In this document: piece by piece, positions 1-12,471 of the stretch
Layout of the letters: each line of letters opens with the position of its first letter
How positions within the stretch are numbered: position 1 is the stretch's first letter
From: Bombella mellum
Lineage (GTDB): Bacteria; Pseudomonadota; Alphaproteobacteria; Acetobacterales; Acetobacteraceae
Assembly: GCF_014048465.1 (NCBI RefSeq)
Contig: NZ_PDLY01000002.1
Location: forward strand, 326,285-390,284
Direction of reading: 5' to 3'
DNA: 64,000 bases
Position numbers and translations under genes: made by a program
The notes under the pieces: generated by a model
What the model saw: the letters and a program-made list of their open reading frames with translations, nothing else
Database searches by the model: none
What the model was told of the DNA's origin: nothing

Positions 1-14
1 CCGTACGTCCTGTC

Positions 15-43
15 AGCCCTCCTGACTTTTGGTCAGGGGGGCT
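15..43. terminator. Stem-loop, probably terminator of the gene left of the window
   Basis: Positions 15-26 pair with 32-43 across a 5-base loop (12 pairs, one T-G wobble). It lies just upstream of lpxC and has no clear T-run, so termination is inferred from position and stem strength only. Confidence 0.45.
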
Positions 44-112
44 TCCCCATGCCCCACGACAGACGCTACACAGTGCTGGTCACAGCTCCAGCACGGAAGA
101 CCGTTTCCTACC

Positions 113-1006
113 ATGCAGACCACATTGCGACACCCCGTGCACTGCCACGGCATCGGCCTGCATGGCGGCAGACCGGCTACGCTGCATCTTCTTCCAGCCG
201 CAGCCGACACGGGACTTCGCCTCCAGCGTCTGGACAGGCCGGAGACACCCTCATTCCGCCTCCTGCCAGACTGCATCATCTCCAGCCCTCTGGCAACGGT
301 CGCCTCGTCGCCCCTCACGCCTGACCTGACCGTGGCCACCATAGAACATCTCATGGCCACCCTTCATGCCTGTGAGATCGACAACCTGCTCATCCAGATC
401 GACGGGCCGGAACTGCCCATTCTGGATGGCTGTGCGGAAACCTTCATGGCCCTGCTGGATGAGGCCGGTCATGAAAATCTGGGCGTCCCCCGCCGTTCCG
501 TGGAGATACTCCGGCCAGTCCACGTCACGGGCAGGGATGGAGCCAAGGCCAGCCTGCTCCCCGGAACGGCAGGAACACTGGAACTTTCCCTGAGCATCGA
601 TTTTCCCGCCCCTGCCATAGGCAGACAGACCTGCACGCTGGACCTCTCCCGAGACAGCTTCAGGAGCGAGCTGGCGGACTGCCGGACCTTCGTCAACCAT
701 CGTGACGTGGCCGCCCTCCAGGCACAGGGCCTTGCCCTGGGAGGCTCACTGGACAACGCTCTCGTCATACAGCATGACCGTGTCCTCAATCCCGGCGGCC
801 TGAGACATGAAAACGAATGCGCCAGACACAAGATGCTGGATACGGTCGGAGACCTCTACTGTGCCGGGTTCAGACTGTCAGGCCGGTTTGAAGGCCACAG
901 GACGGGCCATGCCCTCAACAACCGGCTCCTGCGCACCCTCTTCTCTTCCCCGGAAAACTGGCGTTTCTCTGACGGAAGCCCGTCCGTTCTTCCCTCACCC
1001 GCCTGA
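113..1006 (+). CDS. lpxC: UDP-3-O-acyl-N-acetylglucosamine deacetylase LpxC
   Basis: This is the zinc-dependent deacetylase of the first committed step of lipid A synthesis in the cytoplasm. The family's opening motif GIGLHGG is near residue 13, the first zinc histidine lies in TIEHLMATLHA, and the second zinc site HKMLDTVGDLY is followed by the catalytic GHALNNRLL near the end. The length of 297 residues is typical. I chose the ATG at 113 because it begins the conserved N-terminus; the reading frame extends upstream to a TTG at 29, but those residues are not family-like. It is followed 63 bp later by bamD in the same direction, so both envelope-biogenesis genes may be cotranscribed. Confidence 0.95.
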   Translation: MQTTLRHPVHCHGIGLHGGRPATLHLLPAAADTGLRLQRLDRPETPSFRLLPDCIISSPLATVASSPLTPDLTVATIEHLMATLHACEIDNLLIQIDGPELPILDGCAETFMALLDEAGHENLGVPRRSVEILRPVHVTGRDGAKASLLPGTAGTLELSLSIDFPAPAIGRQTCTLDLSRDSFRSELADCRTFVNHRDVAALQAQGLALGGSLDNALVIQHDRVLNPGGLRHENECARHKMLDTVGDLYCAGFRLSGRFEGHRTGHALNNRLLRTLFSSPENWRFSDGSPSVLPSPA

Positions 1007-1069
1007 GAATATCAGGCCCGAGCGCAAGAACCCCCTTTTCCCAGAAACCTCCCATGCTATAAGAAAATC

Positions 1070-2092
1070 ATGGTCAGCAGCATCCTAAAATCCCACGTGG
1101 TTCCGTCCCGTTTCAGTCTCACGGTTTTCTGTGCTCCGGCTCTGCTCGGGCTTGCCCTTCTTTCCGGCTGTTCCAGCTCCGATGCCGACATCCAGGCAAA
1201 GCTGCCACGTTCGGCAGATGCTGAGACCCTCTACAATTACGGGATCGACGCCCTTCATGGCGGGCACTACAAGCTGGCCAGCAGCGAGTTCGAGCTTCTC
1301 CAGCAGAATTTCCCCTATTCCGGCTATACCGGCAGTGCCGAGCTGATGGAGGGCTACGCCTACTACCTTCAGGGTGAGTATGCGCTTTCCGTCCAGCAGC
1401 TGGAACGCTACCTCCAGCTGCACCCCACCAGCCCGGATGCCGCCTACGCCTATTACCTGCGTGGCCTGTGCTATTATGAGCAGATCGGCGACGTGTCCCG
1501 TGACCAGCTCGGCACGCTGGAGGCCATGGATGCCCTTCAGGAAGTCATCACCCGTTTCCCCCAGACGTCCTATGCCCGTGACGCCCAGCTGAAGATCGAC
1601 CTGTGCCGTGACCATCTGGCAGGCAAGGAAATGTATGTCGGCCGCTATTACCAGCGGGAGAAGGATTACCAGTCCGCCTATGGCCGCTACCAGCGTGTCG
1701 TGCAGGACTTCCAGACGACCAACCATGTTCCGGAAGCCCTTGAACGTCTGGTGGAGGTCAGCCTGGACCTCGGCCTGCCGGACGAGGCCCGTCAGTCCGC
1801 CGCCGTGCTGGGCTACAATGCGCCGGATAGCCGCTGGTACCGGCTGGCCTACAACAAGCTGAAAAACCACCACCAGCTGACTCCCCAGCTGCCCAGGCCG
1901 GCACAGGGCGAGAAAAAGCACGAACGTCGCTCCAGAAAACGCCATGCGATGTCGCCACCTCCCGCCCGGCAGGCCGCCCCGACATCTCCGGACTCCGTGA
2001 TCGTCCAGCCTGTTTCCACGACACAGTCTGCTCCCATAGCATCCGTCGAAATCCCTCCGGCACCTGCTCCTGCCGGGAAGAAGTCACGGTAA
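1070..2092 (+). CDS. bamD: Outer membrane assembly lipoprotein BamD
   Basis: BamD is an outer-membrane lipoprotein of the BAM complex that inserts beta-barrel proteins. The protein has a signal peptide ending in the lipobox LLSGC at about residue 34, then tetratricopeptide-like repeats with the family's pattern of a first module holding ALHGGHYKLASSEFE, then FPYSGY, then Q..LERYLQLHP. The C-terminal 60 residues are basic and Pro-rich and look disordered. At 340 residues it is longer than the E. coli protein mainly because of this tail. The ATG at 1070 has only a weak ribosome-binding site. The order lpxC-bamD-recN-ligA is common in alphaproteobacteria. Confidence 0.93.
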   Translation: MVSSILKSHVVPSRFSLTVFCAPALLGLALLSGCSSSDADIQAKLPRSADAETLYNYGIDALHGGHYKLASSEFELLQQNFPYSGYTGSAELMEGYAYYLQGEYALSVQQLERYLQLHPTSPDAAYAYYLRGLCYYEQIGDVSRDQLGTLEAMDALQEVITRFPQTSYARDAQLKIDLCRDHLAGKEMYVGRYYQREKDYQSAYGRYQRVVQDFQTTNHVPEALERLVEVSLDLGLPDEARQSAAVLGYNAPDSRWYRLAYNKLKNHHQLTPQLPRPAQGEKKHERRSRKRHAMSPPPARQAAPTSPDSVIVQPVSTTQSAPIASVEIPPAPAPAGKKSR

Positions 2093-2305
2093 TGATGCCC
2101 GGCCACATGGCCGCCATCTCCTGACCATTTATGAAAAGTAAAATGTGAGGCCAGAATTTTCTGGCTTCACATCGTTTATCCCACATTCCGCCAGTGTGAC
2201 CTGTTGCGCTGGCCGCTTTTCTTCCTGAATATCTGGCACCGCATTTTCTGAAAACCTGCAGCAGGCACATCTGTCGTCGTCCTGCCCGGTTCTGGAGGCT
2301 GCATT

Positions 2306-6117
<3,812 letters not shown>

Positions 6118-6150
6118 ACAGAATCAGGCACAGAACGCCATGCAACATCC

Positions 6151-6188
6151 CCTGGCGGGCATGATGAAAATATATCATGCCCGCCAGG
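6151..6188. terminator. Perfect 15-bp stem-loop after ligA
   Basis: Positions 6151-6165 pair perfectly with 6174-6188 around an 8-base AT-rich loop. No long T-run follows, so it may act as an RNA-stabilising or factor-dependent end rather than a classical terminator. It separates GC-rich core genes from an AT-rich stretch. Confidence 0.6.
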
Positions 6189-6224
6189 AGGTAGACGACA
6201 TGGAAGAATATGGCATTTTAACCA

Positions 6225-6289
6225 AAATTTATGAATCTTTTCCGGGACTCAATTTGGGAGAAAAACAAGTATAAATTTACGAATCTTTT
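6225..6289 (+). repeat. Imperfect 17-bp direct repeat in AT-rich leader
   Basis: The 17-mers at 6225-6241 and 6273-6289 differ at one base and are 48 bp apart. They lie in the AT-rich 294-bp space between ligA and the glycosyltransferase at 6412. They could be regulator-binding sites or remnants of an insertion; nothing decides between these. Confidence 0.5.
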
Positions 6290-6411
6290 TCTTTTTCATA
6301 TTTATTGACATATTAAATAATATTTATATGGTTCATCCTTGCATCAACATCAAATGAATAGCCTCTCATATCTACCTGAAAAATAAATAGACTTTCTCAA
6401 ACCTCTCTCTT

Positions 6412-7782
6412 ATGTTAAATTTTGATAACAATTTCCCGGAGGTTCACGAGGTGGATGAGAAAAGATATTTCCTGACATGGAATTTTCAGATTCTTCGACA
6501 GAACTCCACAACCAGAACACTTTATTGCTCCAAGCTGGGCAGCGAGTTTCCCGATGATGCCTTCGGCCTCACGCTGCCAGAAAACGACATTGCCGCACAA
6601 TGTACATTCATCCCCCAGGGCGAGGAGATTGCGCCCTACCACGTTGACGACATCAAGATAACCTTTAACTCCGACATGCGGGTCTGGAATCTTCAGGACG
6701 GGAACGGGCTGTTTCTGTGTTTTGATTCCAAGATCCTGTCCTTTTCCAGAGAGCATGCCTCCTTCTGGGAAGGGTTCATCCTGCTGACACGCAACGAAAT
6801 CGAAATGCTGACCCATCTGCTCAACAACAGATGGGTCCTCCCCAAAACACAGAAAATCGTTGACGGCAGGGACTTCCAGTTCGTTGACGTCTTCAAGATG
6901 GCGATAGACGACTTCGACGTCGACATGCGCTATCAGCTCTTCAAGTACTGGAACAAATATAACGTAACACTGTATTTCAATGGCTGGAAACGTGAGACCC
7001 TCTACCTCTACAATCCTGCCATATACATCACGGCCTACAGCAAAGACTCCATCATGCAGCAGTGCAGGATGTGCGTCACGTCACTGCGGAAAATGGGTGG
7101 TTTTACCGGTCCGATCATCCTCATGACCGACAAGGACCAGAATTACATTGATGAACTTTTTGAAGGAAAGAAAGAATACACCGAAAACCTCATCATACAT
7201 AACCTGTATCCAAAAGACTTTCTTTCCTTTGTCTGCTCCAAATATGAAATAACGGACAAGGCCGACTTCGCAGGCTATCAGCCTCTCCTGTATCTGGACC
7301 CGGATATCATCATAGACAGGCCGCTGGAGCCTCTCCTGATACGTGGTCTTTCAAGCGGCAAGATATGCTCCCCGGCGGAAGAGTTTCACCCCATACAGTC
7401 TCACATTCCGGCCGGTTCGTCCCTGTTCTCGATGGACGACATTCCGGGGCGTTTCACACCCGGCATCAATGGTGGCACCATCCTGTTTCCGAACACGGAA
7501 GATGACACGATCCGCCGCTTCATTGATGAAATACGGCACGAGGTCACGAACCTCGTCTTCAAGTTTGGCCGCTCCTTCAACGGCTGGGCCGATCAGGAGG
7601 CCTACAACTATCTGGCCATCAAGACCAATCTGGTCAATTCCAACGCCCTCACCTCATTCACGGCCTATCAGGGGCCCACGCATGACCGACGCCTCGGGCT
7701 GATCCATTTCTGGGGCTTCTCATCCGATGAGAAGGTGGAACGGATGCAGGACTACATGAAAGAGCTGGACTGTAATTTCTGA
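6412..7782 (+). CDS. Putative GT8-like glycosyltransferase with N-terminal accessory domain
   Basis: The 456-residue protein has two parts. Residues 1 to about 190 form a beta-rich region without catalytic motifs. From about residue 205 the sequence resembles a GT-A fold retaining transferase: an acidic metal-binding motif in YLDPDIIIDRPL, the acceptor-loop pattern NGGTILFPN and a late metal-ligand His in GLIHFWGF. No signal peptide or membrane segment is visible, so it probably works in the cytoplasm on a lipid-linked or LPS-type acceptor. It stands alone, preceded by AT-rich DNA and followed by a strong bidirectional hairpin, which suggests acquisition as a single-gene module. Substrate is unknown. 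Confidence 0.7.
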   Translation: MLNFDNNFPEVHEVDEKRYFLTWNFQILRQNSTTRTLYCSKLGSEFPDDAFGLTLPENDIAAQCTFIPQGEEIAPYHVDDIKITFNSDMRVWNLQDGNGLFLCFDSKILSFSREHASFWEGFILLTRNEIEMLTHLLNNRWVLPKTQKIVDGRDFQFVDVFKMAIDDFDVDMRYQLFKYWNKYNVTLYFNGWKRETLYLYNPAIYITAYSKDSIMQQCRMCVTSLRKMGGFTGPIILMTDKDQNYIDELFEGKKEYTENLIIHNLYPKDFLSFVCSKYEITDKADFAGYQPLLYLDPDIIIDRPLEPLLIRGLSSGKICSPAEEFHPIQSHIPAGSSLFSMDDIPGRFTPGINGGTILFPNTEDDTIRRFIDEIRHEVTNLVFKFGRSFNGWADQEAYNYLAIKTNLVNSNALTSFTAYQGPTHDRRLGLIHFWGFSSDEKVERMQDYMKELDCNF

Positions 7783-7789
7783 ACTTCTC

Positions 7790-7825
7790 ATGACGGTGGA
7801 TCACTTCATGATGATCCACCGTCAT
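7790..7825. terminator. Bidirectional terminator hairpin
   Basis: Positions 7790-7803 pair perfectly with 7812-7825 (14 bp, 8-base loop), followed by TTTCT. It sits between two convergent glycosyltransferase genes and probably serves both. Confidence 0.85.
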
Positions 7826-7831
7826 TTTCTG

Positions 7832-8740
7832 TCATGCCCTGTCAATTTTATTCCACATGAAGCCACAGACTATTTTTGGCAGCTGATTCCTCACTTCCTC
7901 TTTCACTTCCGCCACCAGCGCACGATATTCCAGCCTGTATTTGTTCCTTGTCCTGGGCTGGGGATGATCCCACGGTTTCGTATCTGCCACGAAATGATAT
8001 ATTGACGCATTCTCCTGGGCCTCTTTCACCTCCTCCTGCATGCTGTAGTCAAATTCGAGGCAGCTGGTCTTCAGGTGCTCGGCATAAAAATTCCAGCCCT
8101 GTGCAAAATGGTGGAGAGAGTCCTTGAAAACATGATTCAATATGGCCTCGTCATAAAATCTCCATTTTTTCTTTATGCACTCCACACAGTAGGACGCATC
8201 ATCCTCCGTGATGGCCTCCATGTTGAAGAGGATCAGGCCACTGTTCACGTAAAGATAGGGATTGTTTATCCCCAGCATGTTTCTGCTGTATTTGTTGAAA
8301 TCTCCAAAATCCTCATATTTCCTGTGGTTCCGTATCAGGCAACGGACGCCACCCAATTTCTTGTCATGAGGTATCTGGTTGATGATCTTCAGGACATCAT
8401 CTCTCACGAGCATGTCGACATCAATGCTCAGAACCCGGTCATATTCCCTGAAGATCGTAGGAATGAACAGAGGAAAGTAGGTTTCCAGCGGCCTGTTCTC
8501 ATCATTCGCAAAATTCATGTTTTCCAGAAAGGAAGAACAGTCAACAAACGAAATGAGGCTTCCAAAGGCAGCGACCGTACGCTCCGCGATCTGGATTACG
8601 GTCTGATCAAGCTCCCTGTACAGTACGAAGAACTCAATCCTGCTGACGTCCGAACAATTGTCTATTATTGACTTGATCGTAACCAGTGCTGGCAGCAAAT
8701 ATTTTTTATTGAAGGAAACAACTATCGGAAAGGTATCCAT
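7832..8740 (-). CDS. Glycosyltransferase family 8 protein
   Basis: This is a retaining GT8-type transferase of about 302 residues. It shows the N-terminal strand FPIVVSFNKKYLLPALVTI, the catalytic DXD motif in VLSIDVDMLVRDD, NSGLILFN and a late HF pattern near HFVADTKPW. It is a close paralogue of the gene at 16736-17662: both begin with PVVVSFNKKY-like strands and keep VDCxxxxE, VRDDVL and YxNSG in order. I chose the ATG at 8740 by this paralogy and by an AGAGGG site a few bases upstream; an ATG at 8743 is also possible. Members in lipooligosaccharide clusters transfer galactose or glucose, but the donor here is unknown. Confidence 0.82.
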   Translation of the reverse strand: MDTFPIVVSFNKKYLLPALVTIKSIIDNCSDVSRIEFFVLYRELDQTVIQIAERTVAAFGSLISFVDCSSFLENMNFANDENRPLETYFPLFIPTIFREYDRVLSIDVDMLVRDDVLKIINQIPHDKKLGGVRCLIRNHRKYEDFGDFNKYSRNMLGINNPYLYVNSGLILFNMEAITEDDASYCVECIKKKWRFYDEAILNHVFKDSLHHFAQGWNFYAEHLKTSCLEFDYSMQEEVKEAQENASIYHFVADTKPWDHPQPRTRNKYRLEYRALVAEVKEEVRNQLPKIVCGFMWNKIDRA

Positions 8741-8972
8741 CATGCCCTCTTCTGACCAGACTGTCCGCTTCATAAAGGTTTTTACAATCTTTTCCAAGAA
8801 GCTTCTCCAGCACTGGTCAAGCCTCCCGTATGACATTCACTGTTAAACAGTCTCCATATGCTCATGGCAAAATTAATTGCTGTCGGCTTCACAAAGCGAT
8901 TGAAACCTCTTCCAACTCCACTATCATGCCGTCAATAATTGCTGCCCTGACAGGCAGCGACAGAGAGAGCGC

Positions 8973-10340
8973 ATGCCCACCACATCACCCAGTCACCATC
9001 CCCTCATCATGCTGATCGTCGGCCTTCTGGTCACGGCCGTACTCATCGGCATCTCCATTCTCATTTCCCTGTCCGAAATCTCTTTTGCCGCAGCACGGGA
9101 AACCCGCATGCGGGCACTGGCCAAGGAAGGTGACAAACGGGCACGGGCCTTCCTGCGTCTCCGCCGGAACAGCGGGCAGGTCATGACGGCCATCCAGATA
9201 TGCCTCAATGCCGTCGGCATTCTTGGCGGTGTGGTGGGTGATGCCCTGCTGAGCGAACCCTTCGCCGCAGGCCTGCATTGCATGGGCCTTTCCACGCCTC
9301 TGGCTGACAAGATCGGGTCCCTGAGTTCCTTCATTCTCGTGACGGGGCTGTTCGTCCTTTTTGCCGACCTGCTGCCCAAACGTACGGCCATGAACGCCCC
9401 GGACAGGATCGCCCTGGCCGTGGGCTGGTTCCCTGCCCTCACCCTGCGCCTGCTCTATCCGGCCGTATGGATTTTCTCCCACATTGCCGACCTCATACTG
9501 AAACTGCTCCGCATCCCCGCCACGGCCACGGTGGAGGCCGTGACACCGGAAGACCTCCGGGCCATTCTGGCAGCGGGAACGGCCTCCGGTGTCCTGCTGG
9601 AGCAGGAACACCAGATGATCCAGAACGTCATGGCTCTTCAGAACCGGTCCGTCACCTCCGCCATGACGCCACGGGACGAGATCGTCTATCTGGATGTCAA
9701 TGAAAGTCTGGAAAGCCAGCGCGACAAGGTGAGGGTCCGTCCCTATTCCCGCTATCCATTCTGCGACGGGTCGCTGGACAAGGTCGTCGGGTCCATCCGG
9801 GCGGAAGACGTGCTGGTGGCCGTCGTGGATGAACCCGCCACGCTGACCAACCCGCAGAAAGCTCCCCCAAAGCAGATCTTCAACATGCGACGGGACGTGC
9901 TGTCCCTCCCTGACACGCTGAACCTCTGGGAAACCCTGGCCCAGTTTGACACGCACGGGGCCGGTTTTGCGCTCATCTTCAATGAATATGGCCTGATTGT
10001 CGGCCTGATCACCTACAAGGACATCATGGGGGCCCTGATGGACGGTCTGGCCAATCCTTTCGAGGAACAGGCCATCGTCCGCCGTGATGATGACTCATGG
10101 CTCATTGACGGGGCGGCTCCCATACTGGATGTCATCAGGGAACTGGACATCCCCCTCTTCCACGACAATGCCGAGTTTGACACGATCGCCGGTTTCATCA
10201 CCCATCGCCTGCGCCGCATGGCCCGTAAGACGGACCGTGTAGAAGTGGCGGGGTTCCGTTTCGAGGTGGTGGACGTCGAACGGTTCCGCATCAACCAGCT
10301 TCTTGTCACCCGCATGAAACCTTCCCAGAAGACGGCATGA
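8973..10340 (+). CDS. CNNM/CorC-family membrane protein (DUF21, CBS pair, CorC_HlyC)
   Basis: The family is linked to Mg2+ and Co2+ homeostasis and is often annotated as hemolysin. The N-terminal DUF21 region has hydrophobic segments at about residues 12-35, 75-125 and 135-175 (for example IGISILISLSEISFAA). Two CBS domains follow, with the motif MTPRDEIVYLD, and a C-terminal transporter-associated CorC_HlyC domain holds DTIAGFITHRL. The length of 455 residues is normal. The start at 8973 is uncertain; an in-frame ATG at 9009 begins the first membrane helix directly. pncA follows after 4 bp, so the two are probably cotranscribed. Confidence 0.88.
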   Translation: MPTTSPSHHPLIMLIVGLLVTAVLIGISILISLSEISFAAARETRMRALAKEGDKRARAFLRLRRNSGQVMTAIQICLNAVGILGGVVGDALLSEPFAAGLHCMGLSTPLADKIGSLSSFILVTGLFVLFADLLPKRTAMNAPDRIALAVGWFPALTLRLLYPAVWIFSHIADLILKLLRIPATATVEAVTPEDLRAILAAGTASGVLLEQEHQMIQNVMALQNRSVTSAMTPRDEIVYLDVNESLESQRDKVRVRPYSRYPFCDGSLDKVVGSIRAEDVLVAVVDEPATLTNPQKAPPKQIFNMRRDVLSLPDTLNLWETLAQFDTHGAGFALIFNEYGLIVGLITYKDIMGALMDGLANPFEEQAIVRRDDDSWLIDGAAPILDVIRELDIPLFHDNAEFDTIAGFITHRLRRMARKTDRVEVAGFRFEVVDVERFRINQLLVTRMKPSQKTA

Positions 10341-10344
10341 CATC

Positions 10345-10941
10345 ATGACCATGAACGGCACGCAGTTCCGGACTGGAGACATCACCCCGCAGGATGCCCT
10401 GCTCATCATCGACATGCAGAATGACTTCATGCCGGGTGGAGCCCTGCCCGTTCCCGATGGCCCGGCCCTGCTTCCTGTCATCAACCAGCTGTCCCGGGCC
10501 GGTTTCCGGGCCGTCATCGCCTCACAGGACTGGCACCCGGCCGGACACTGTTCCTTCAGGGAACAGGGAGGCCTATGGCCGATACACTGTCTGGCAGGAA
10601 GCCACGGTGCCGCCCTGCTGGATGGGCTGGACCAGGCCCATGTCACGCATGTCATCCGCAAGGGCCTGGCCCCTACGGCTGATTCCAACTCAGCTTTTTA
10701 TGATGATGCCGGAACGGCCACCGGCCTGACCTCCCTGCTGCAAGGACTGGGGATCAGGCGGGTTTTTCTGTGCGGCGTTGCGCTGGAAGTCTGTGTCCTT
10801 GCCACGGCCCGCCATGCCGTACGGGATGGCTTTGAAACCTTCATCATCAGGAATGCCACGGCTGGCATCAAGTCCCCTTCAGCCTCCCTCACCGGTCAGG
10901 CCGAGCATATTGCCTTTCCTGAGTTCAGGGAGGCACCCTGA
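10345..10941 (+). CDS. pncA: Nicotinamidase/pyrazinamidase
   Basis: The enzyme hydrolyses nicotinamide to nicotinate for NAD salvage. It belongs to the isochorismatase-like fold, with the catalytic Asp in IIDMQNDFMPGGALPV, the metal site DWHPAGHCSF and the nucleophile Cys in VFLCGVALEVCVLATA. At 198 residues it matches the family. It starts four bases after the CorC-like gene. A second in-frame ATG lies two codons on. It converges with the glycosyltransferase gene that ends at 10946, leaving almost no intergenic DNA. Confidence 0.92.
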   Translation: MTMNGTQFRTGDITPQDALLIIDMQNDFMPGGALPVPDGPALLPVINQLSRAGFRAVIASQDWHPAGHCSFREQGGLWPIHCLAGSHGAALLDGLDQAHVTHVIRKGLAPTADSNSAFYDDAGTATGLTSLLQGLGIRRVFLCGVALEVCVLATARHAVRDGFETFIIRNATAGIKSPSASLTGQAEHIAFPEFREAP

Positions 10942-10945
10942 ACCG

Positions 10946-12328
10946 TTACTGCACCTCCTCTTCTTTCTCGGCTTCTGCGGGGATGGCCTGCTGCTGCTCT
11001 GCCTTCACGACAGACTGGACATAGTCGAAATAGGCCTTGACCCCTTCTTCCTTGGTCTCGAAGTTGCCGATCAGATTTCCATGGCCGCAGAAATGCACGA
11101 TACCTGCACGGGCGATCTTGCTGAAATCACTGTCTGGCCATGTGATGACAATGTCATTCAGATAAAAACAGTCATACTCACAGAACTTTATGAGAAGATA
11201 GTTCAGTGAGGACTGGTCTAGGACATTGTTATTGAACCCTTCCAGCTTGATGATGTTATGTGCGATCATCTGCATGGCCTGGCTGATGAAGCTGAATTCC
11301 TGAAATGACCGGAAGGCGAAAAAGCCTGAGTTGACGGGCCTTACATCATCCTCCGAGAGGCTCTTGTCCCGTAGGAGGAACGAACCGATGAACCAGCCGG
11401 ACCGCAGGACAAAGTCCTTTGTCCGTCTTCCACACTCACAGGCGATGAAGAACCTGTTGCTGGCATGGACCGTGCGCAGCATGTCCGTAATGTCATTGTT
11501 GCAGATGATGTCGGCATCCGAATACACGATGGGGCTGTATTCACGGAAATATTCGGCAATCTCCGGGCTGTATCTTTTATAATACCGGCTGTTCATGGCC
11601 ACGGAAGGCATCCTGATGATCCTGACGGGCGCATATTTGAGATCAGGCGGCAGGTCGACATCGTAAATGTTCGTGAAAATGAGAAAATTCAGGTTCGCCT
11701 TGGAGAACATCATGTAAGACCGTATGGAGGTGAACAGGGTCTCAAGATACCCCTCACCTCCAAAGGCACAGAAATAGACAAGGGGACGATATTTCTCGAT
11801 CTCGATCAGGAAAACTTCTTCCGTGAGAAGCACGATCCGCTCGTCATGCAGGGATACCTTGATATTGGCTTCCAGACTGAAACGGTTCTCACCATCATCA
11901 ATGACGAAGTCATGAACCTTGACCTCTCTCTTTTCCGTCTCACCCGCATAGGTGAGGCCATTCTGGAAAAAATGCGCCAGAAGCGTGAAGGTATTTTCCG
12001 GGACGAGAAAAAATCTTGCCTCAAGGATTTTCTGATGCGTCAGCCGGATGGTGCCTTCAGCATCAGCGGCAAAAAGGATGCCATAGGAATATATGTGAAG
12101 GAACGAACTGGCCGTCTCGAAAACGATGTCATCATTGGGCAGGTCTCCGATTATGAACCGGCCTCCTGCCTCATCAAGATAACATTCACGCCCCTTGTGA
12201 AAGAGATTCCCTGTTCTGGGTGAGAAATAAACGGCCTCATCACCTAAAATGGATCTCAGCAACCTGAATGACAGCCGCTCGCCATCAAATATTAGAACCT
12301 TCCCGAACCGATCCATTATATAATGCAC
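10946..12328 (-). CDS. Putative GT8-like glycosyltransferase with N-terminal 'DxFG' domain
   Basis: The protein of about 460 residues begins with a beta-rich domain (HYIMDRFGKVLIF...) that resembles the small stand-alone proteins encoded at 15171 and 15969. From about residue 190 it has a GT-A transferase core: PLVYFCAFGGEGYLETLFTSI, a DXD-like motif in PIVYSDADIICNND, NSGFFAF and the late GIVHFCGHG. The GTG at 12328 is preferred because AGGAG lies 7 bases upstream; a TTG at 12346 opens the frame. The last 20 residues are Glu-rich and probably disordered. No membrane segments are visible. Acceptor and donor are unknown. Confidence 0.7.
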   Translation of the reverse strand: MHYIMDRFGKVLIFDGERLSFRLLRSILGDEAVYFSPRTGNLFHKGRECYLDEAGGRFIIGDLPNDDIVFETASSFLHIYSYGILFAADAEGTIRLTHQKILEARFFLVPENTFTLLAHFFQNGLTYAGETEKREVKVHDFVIDDGENRFSLEANIKVSLHDERIVLLTEEVFLIEIEKYRPLVYFCAFGGEGYLETLFTSIRSYMMFSKANLNFLIFTNIYDVDLPPDLKYAPVRIIRMPSVAMNSRYYKRYSPEIAEYFREYSPIVYSDADIICNNDITDMLRTVHASNRFFIACECGRRTKDFVLRSGWFIGSFLLRDKSLSEDDVRPVNSGFFAFRSFQEFSFISQAMQMIAHNIIKLEGFNNNVLDQSSLNYLLIKFCEYDCFYLNDIVITWPDSDFSKIARAGIVHFCGHGNLIGNFETKEEGVKAYFDYVQSVVKAEQQQAIPAEAEKEEEVQ

Positions 12329-12471
12329 AGAAAAACTCCTGATCAACGTCAGGTCGTGCTGATAACCATGGCGTGCTGCACCTGACGATAGAGGAGTTTT
12401 TACCAGTCATTAACAAATCATTCAAAAATTATCTTTCATCTCTCCCAGAAATGTCACGGCCACTGATCTGC

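Noticed and set aside
29..112. N-terminal extension of LpxC from a TTG at 29
   Set aside because: The added residues overlap the upstream stem-loop and are unlike LpxC; the ATG at 113 begins the conserved family start.
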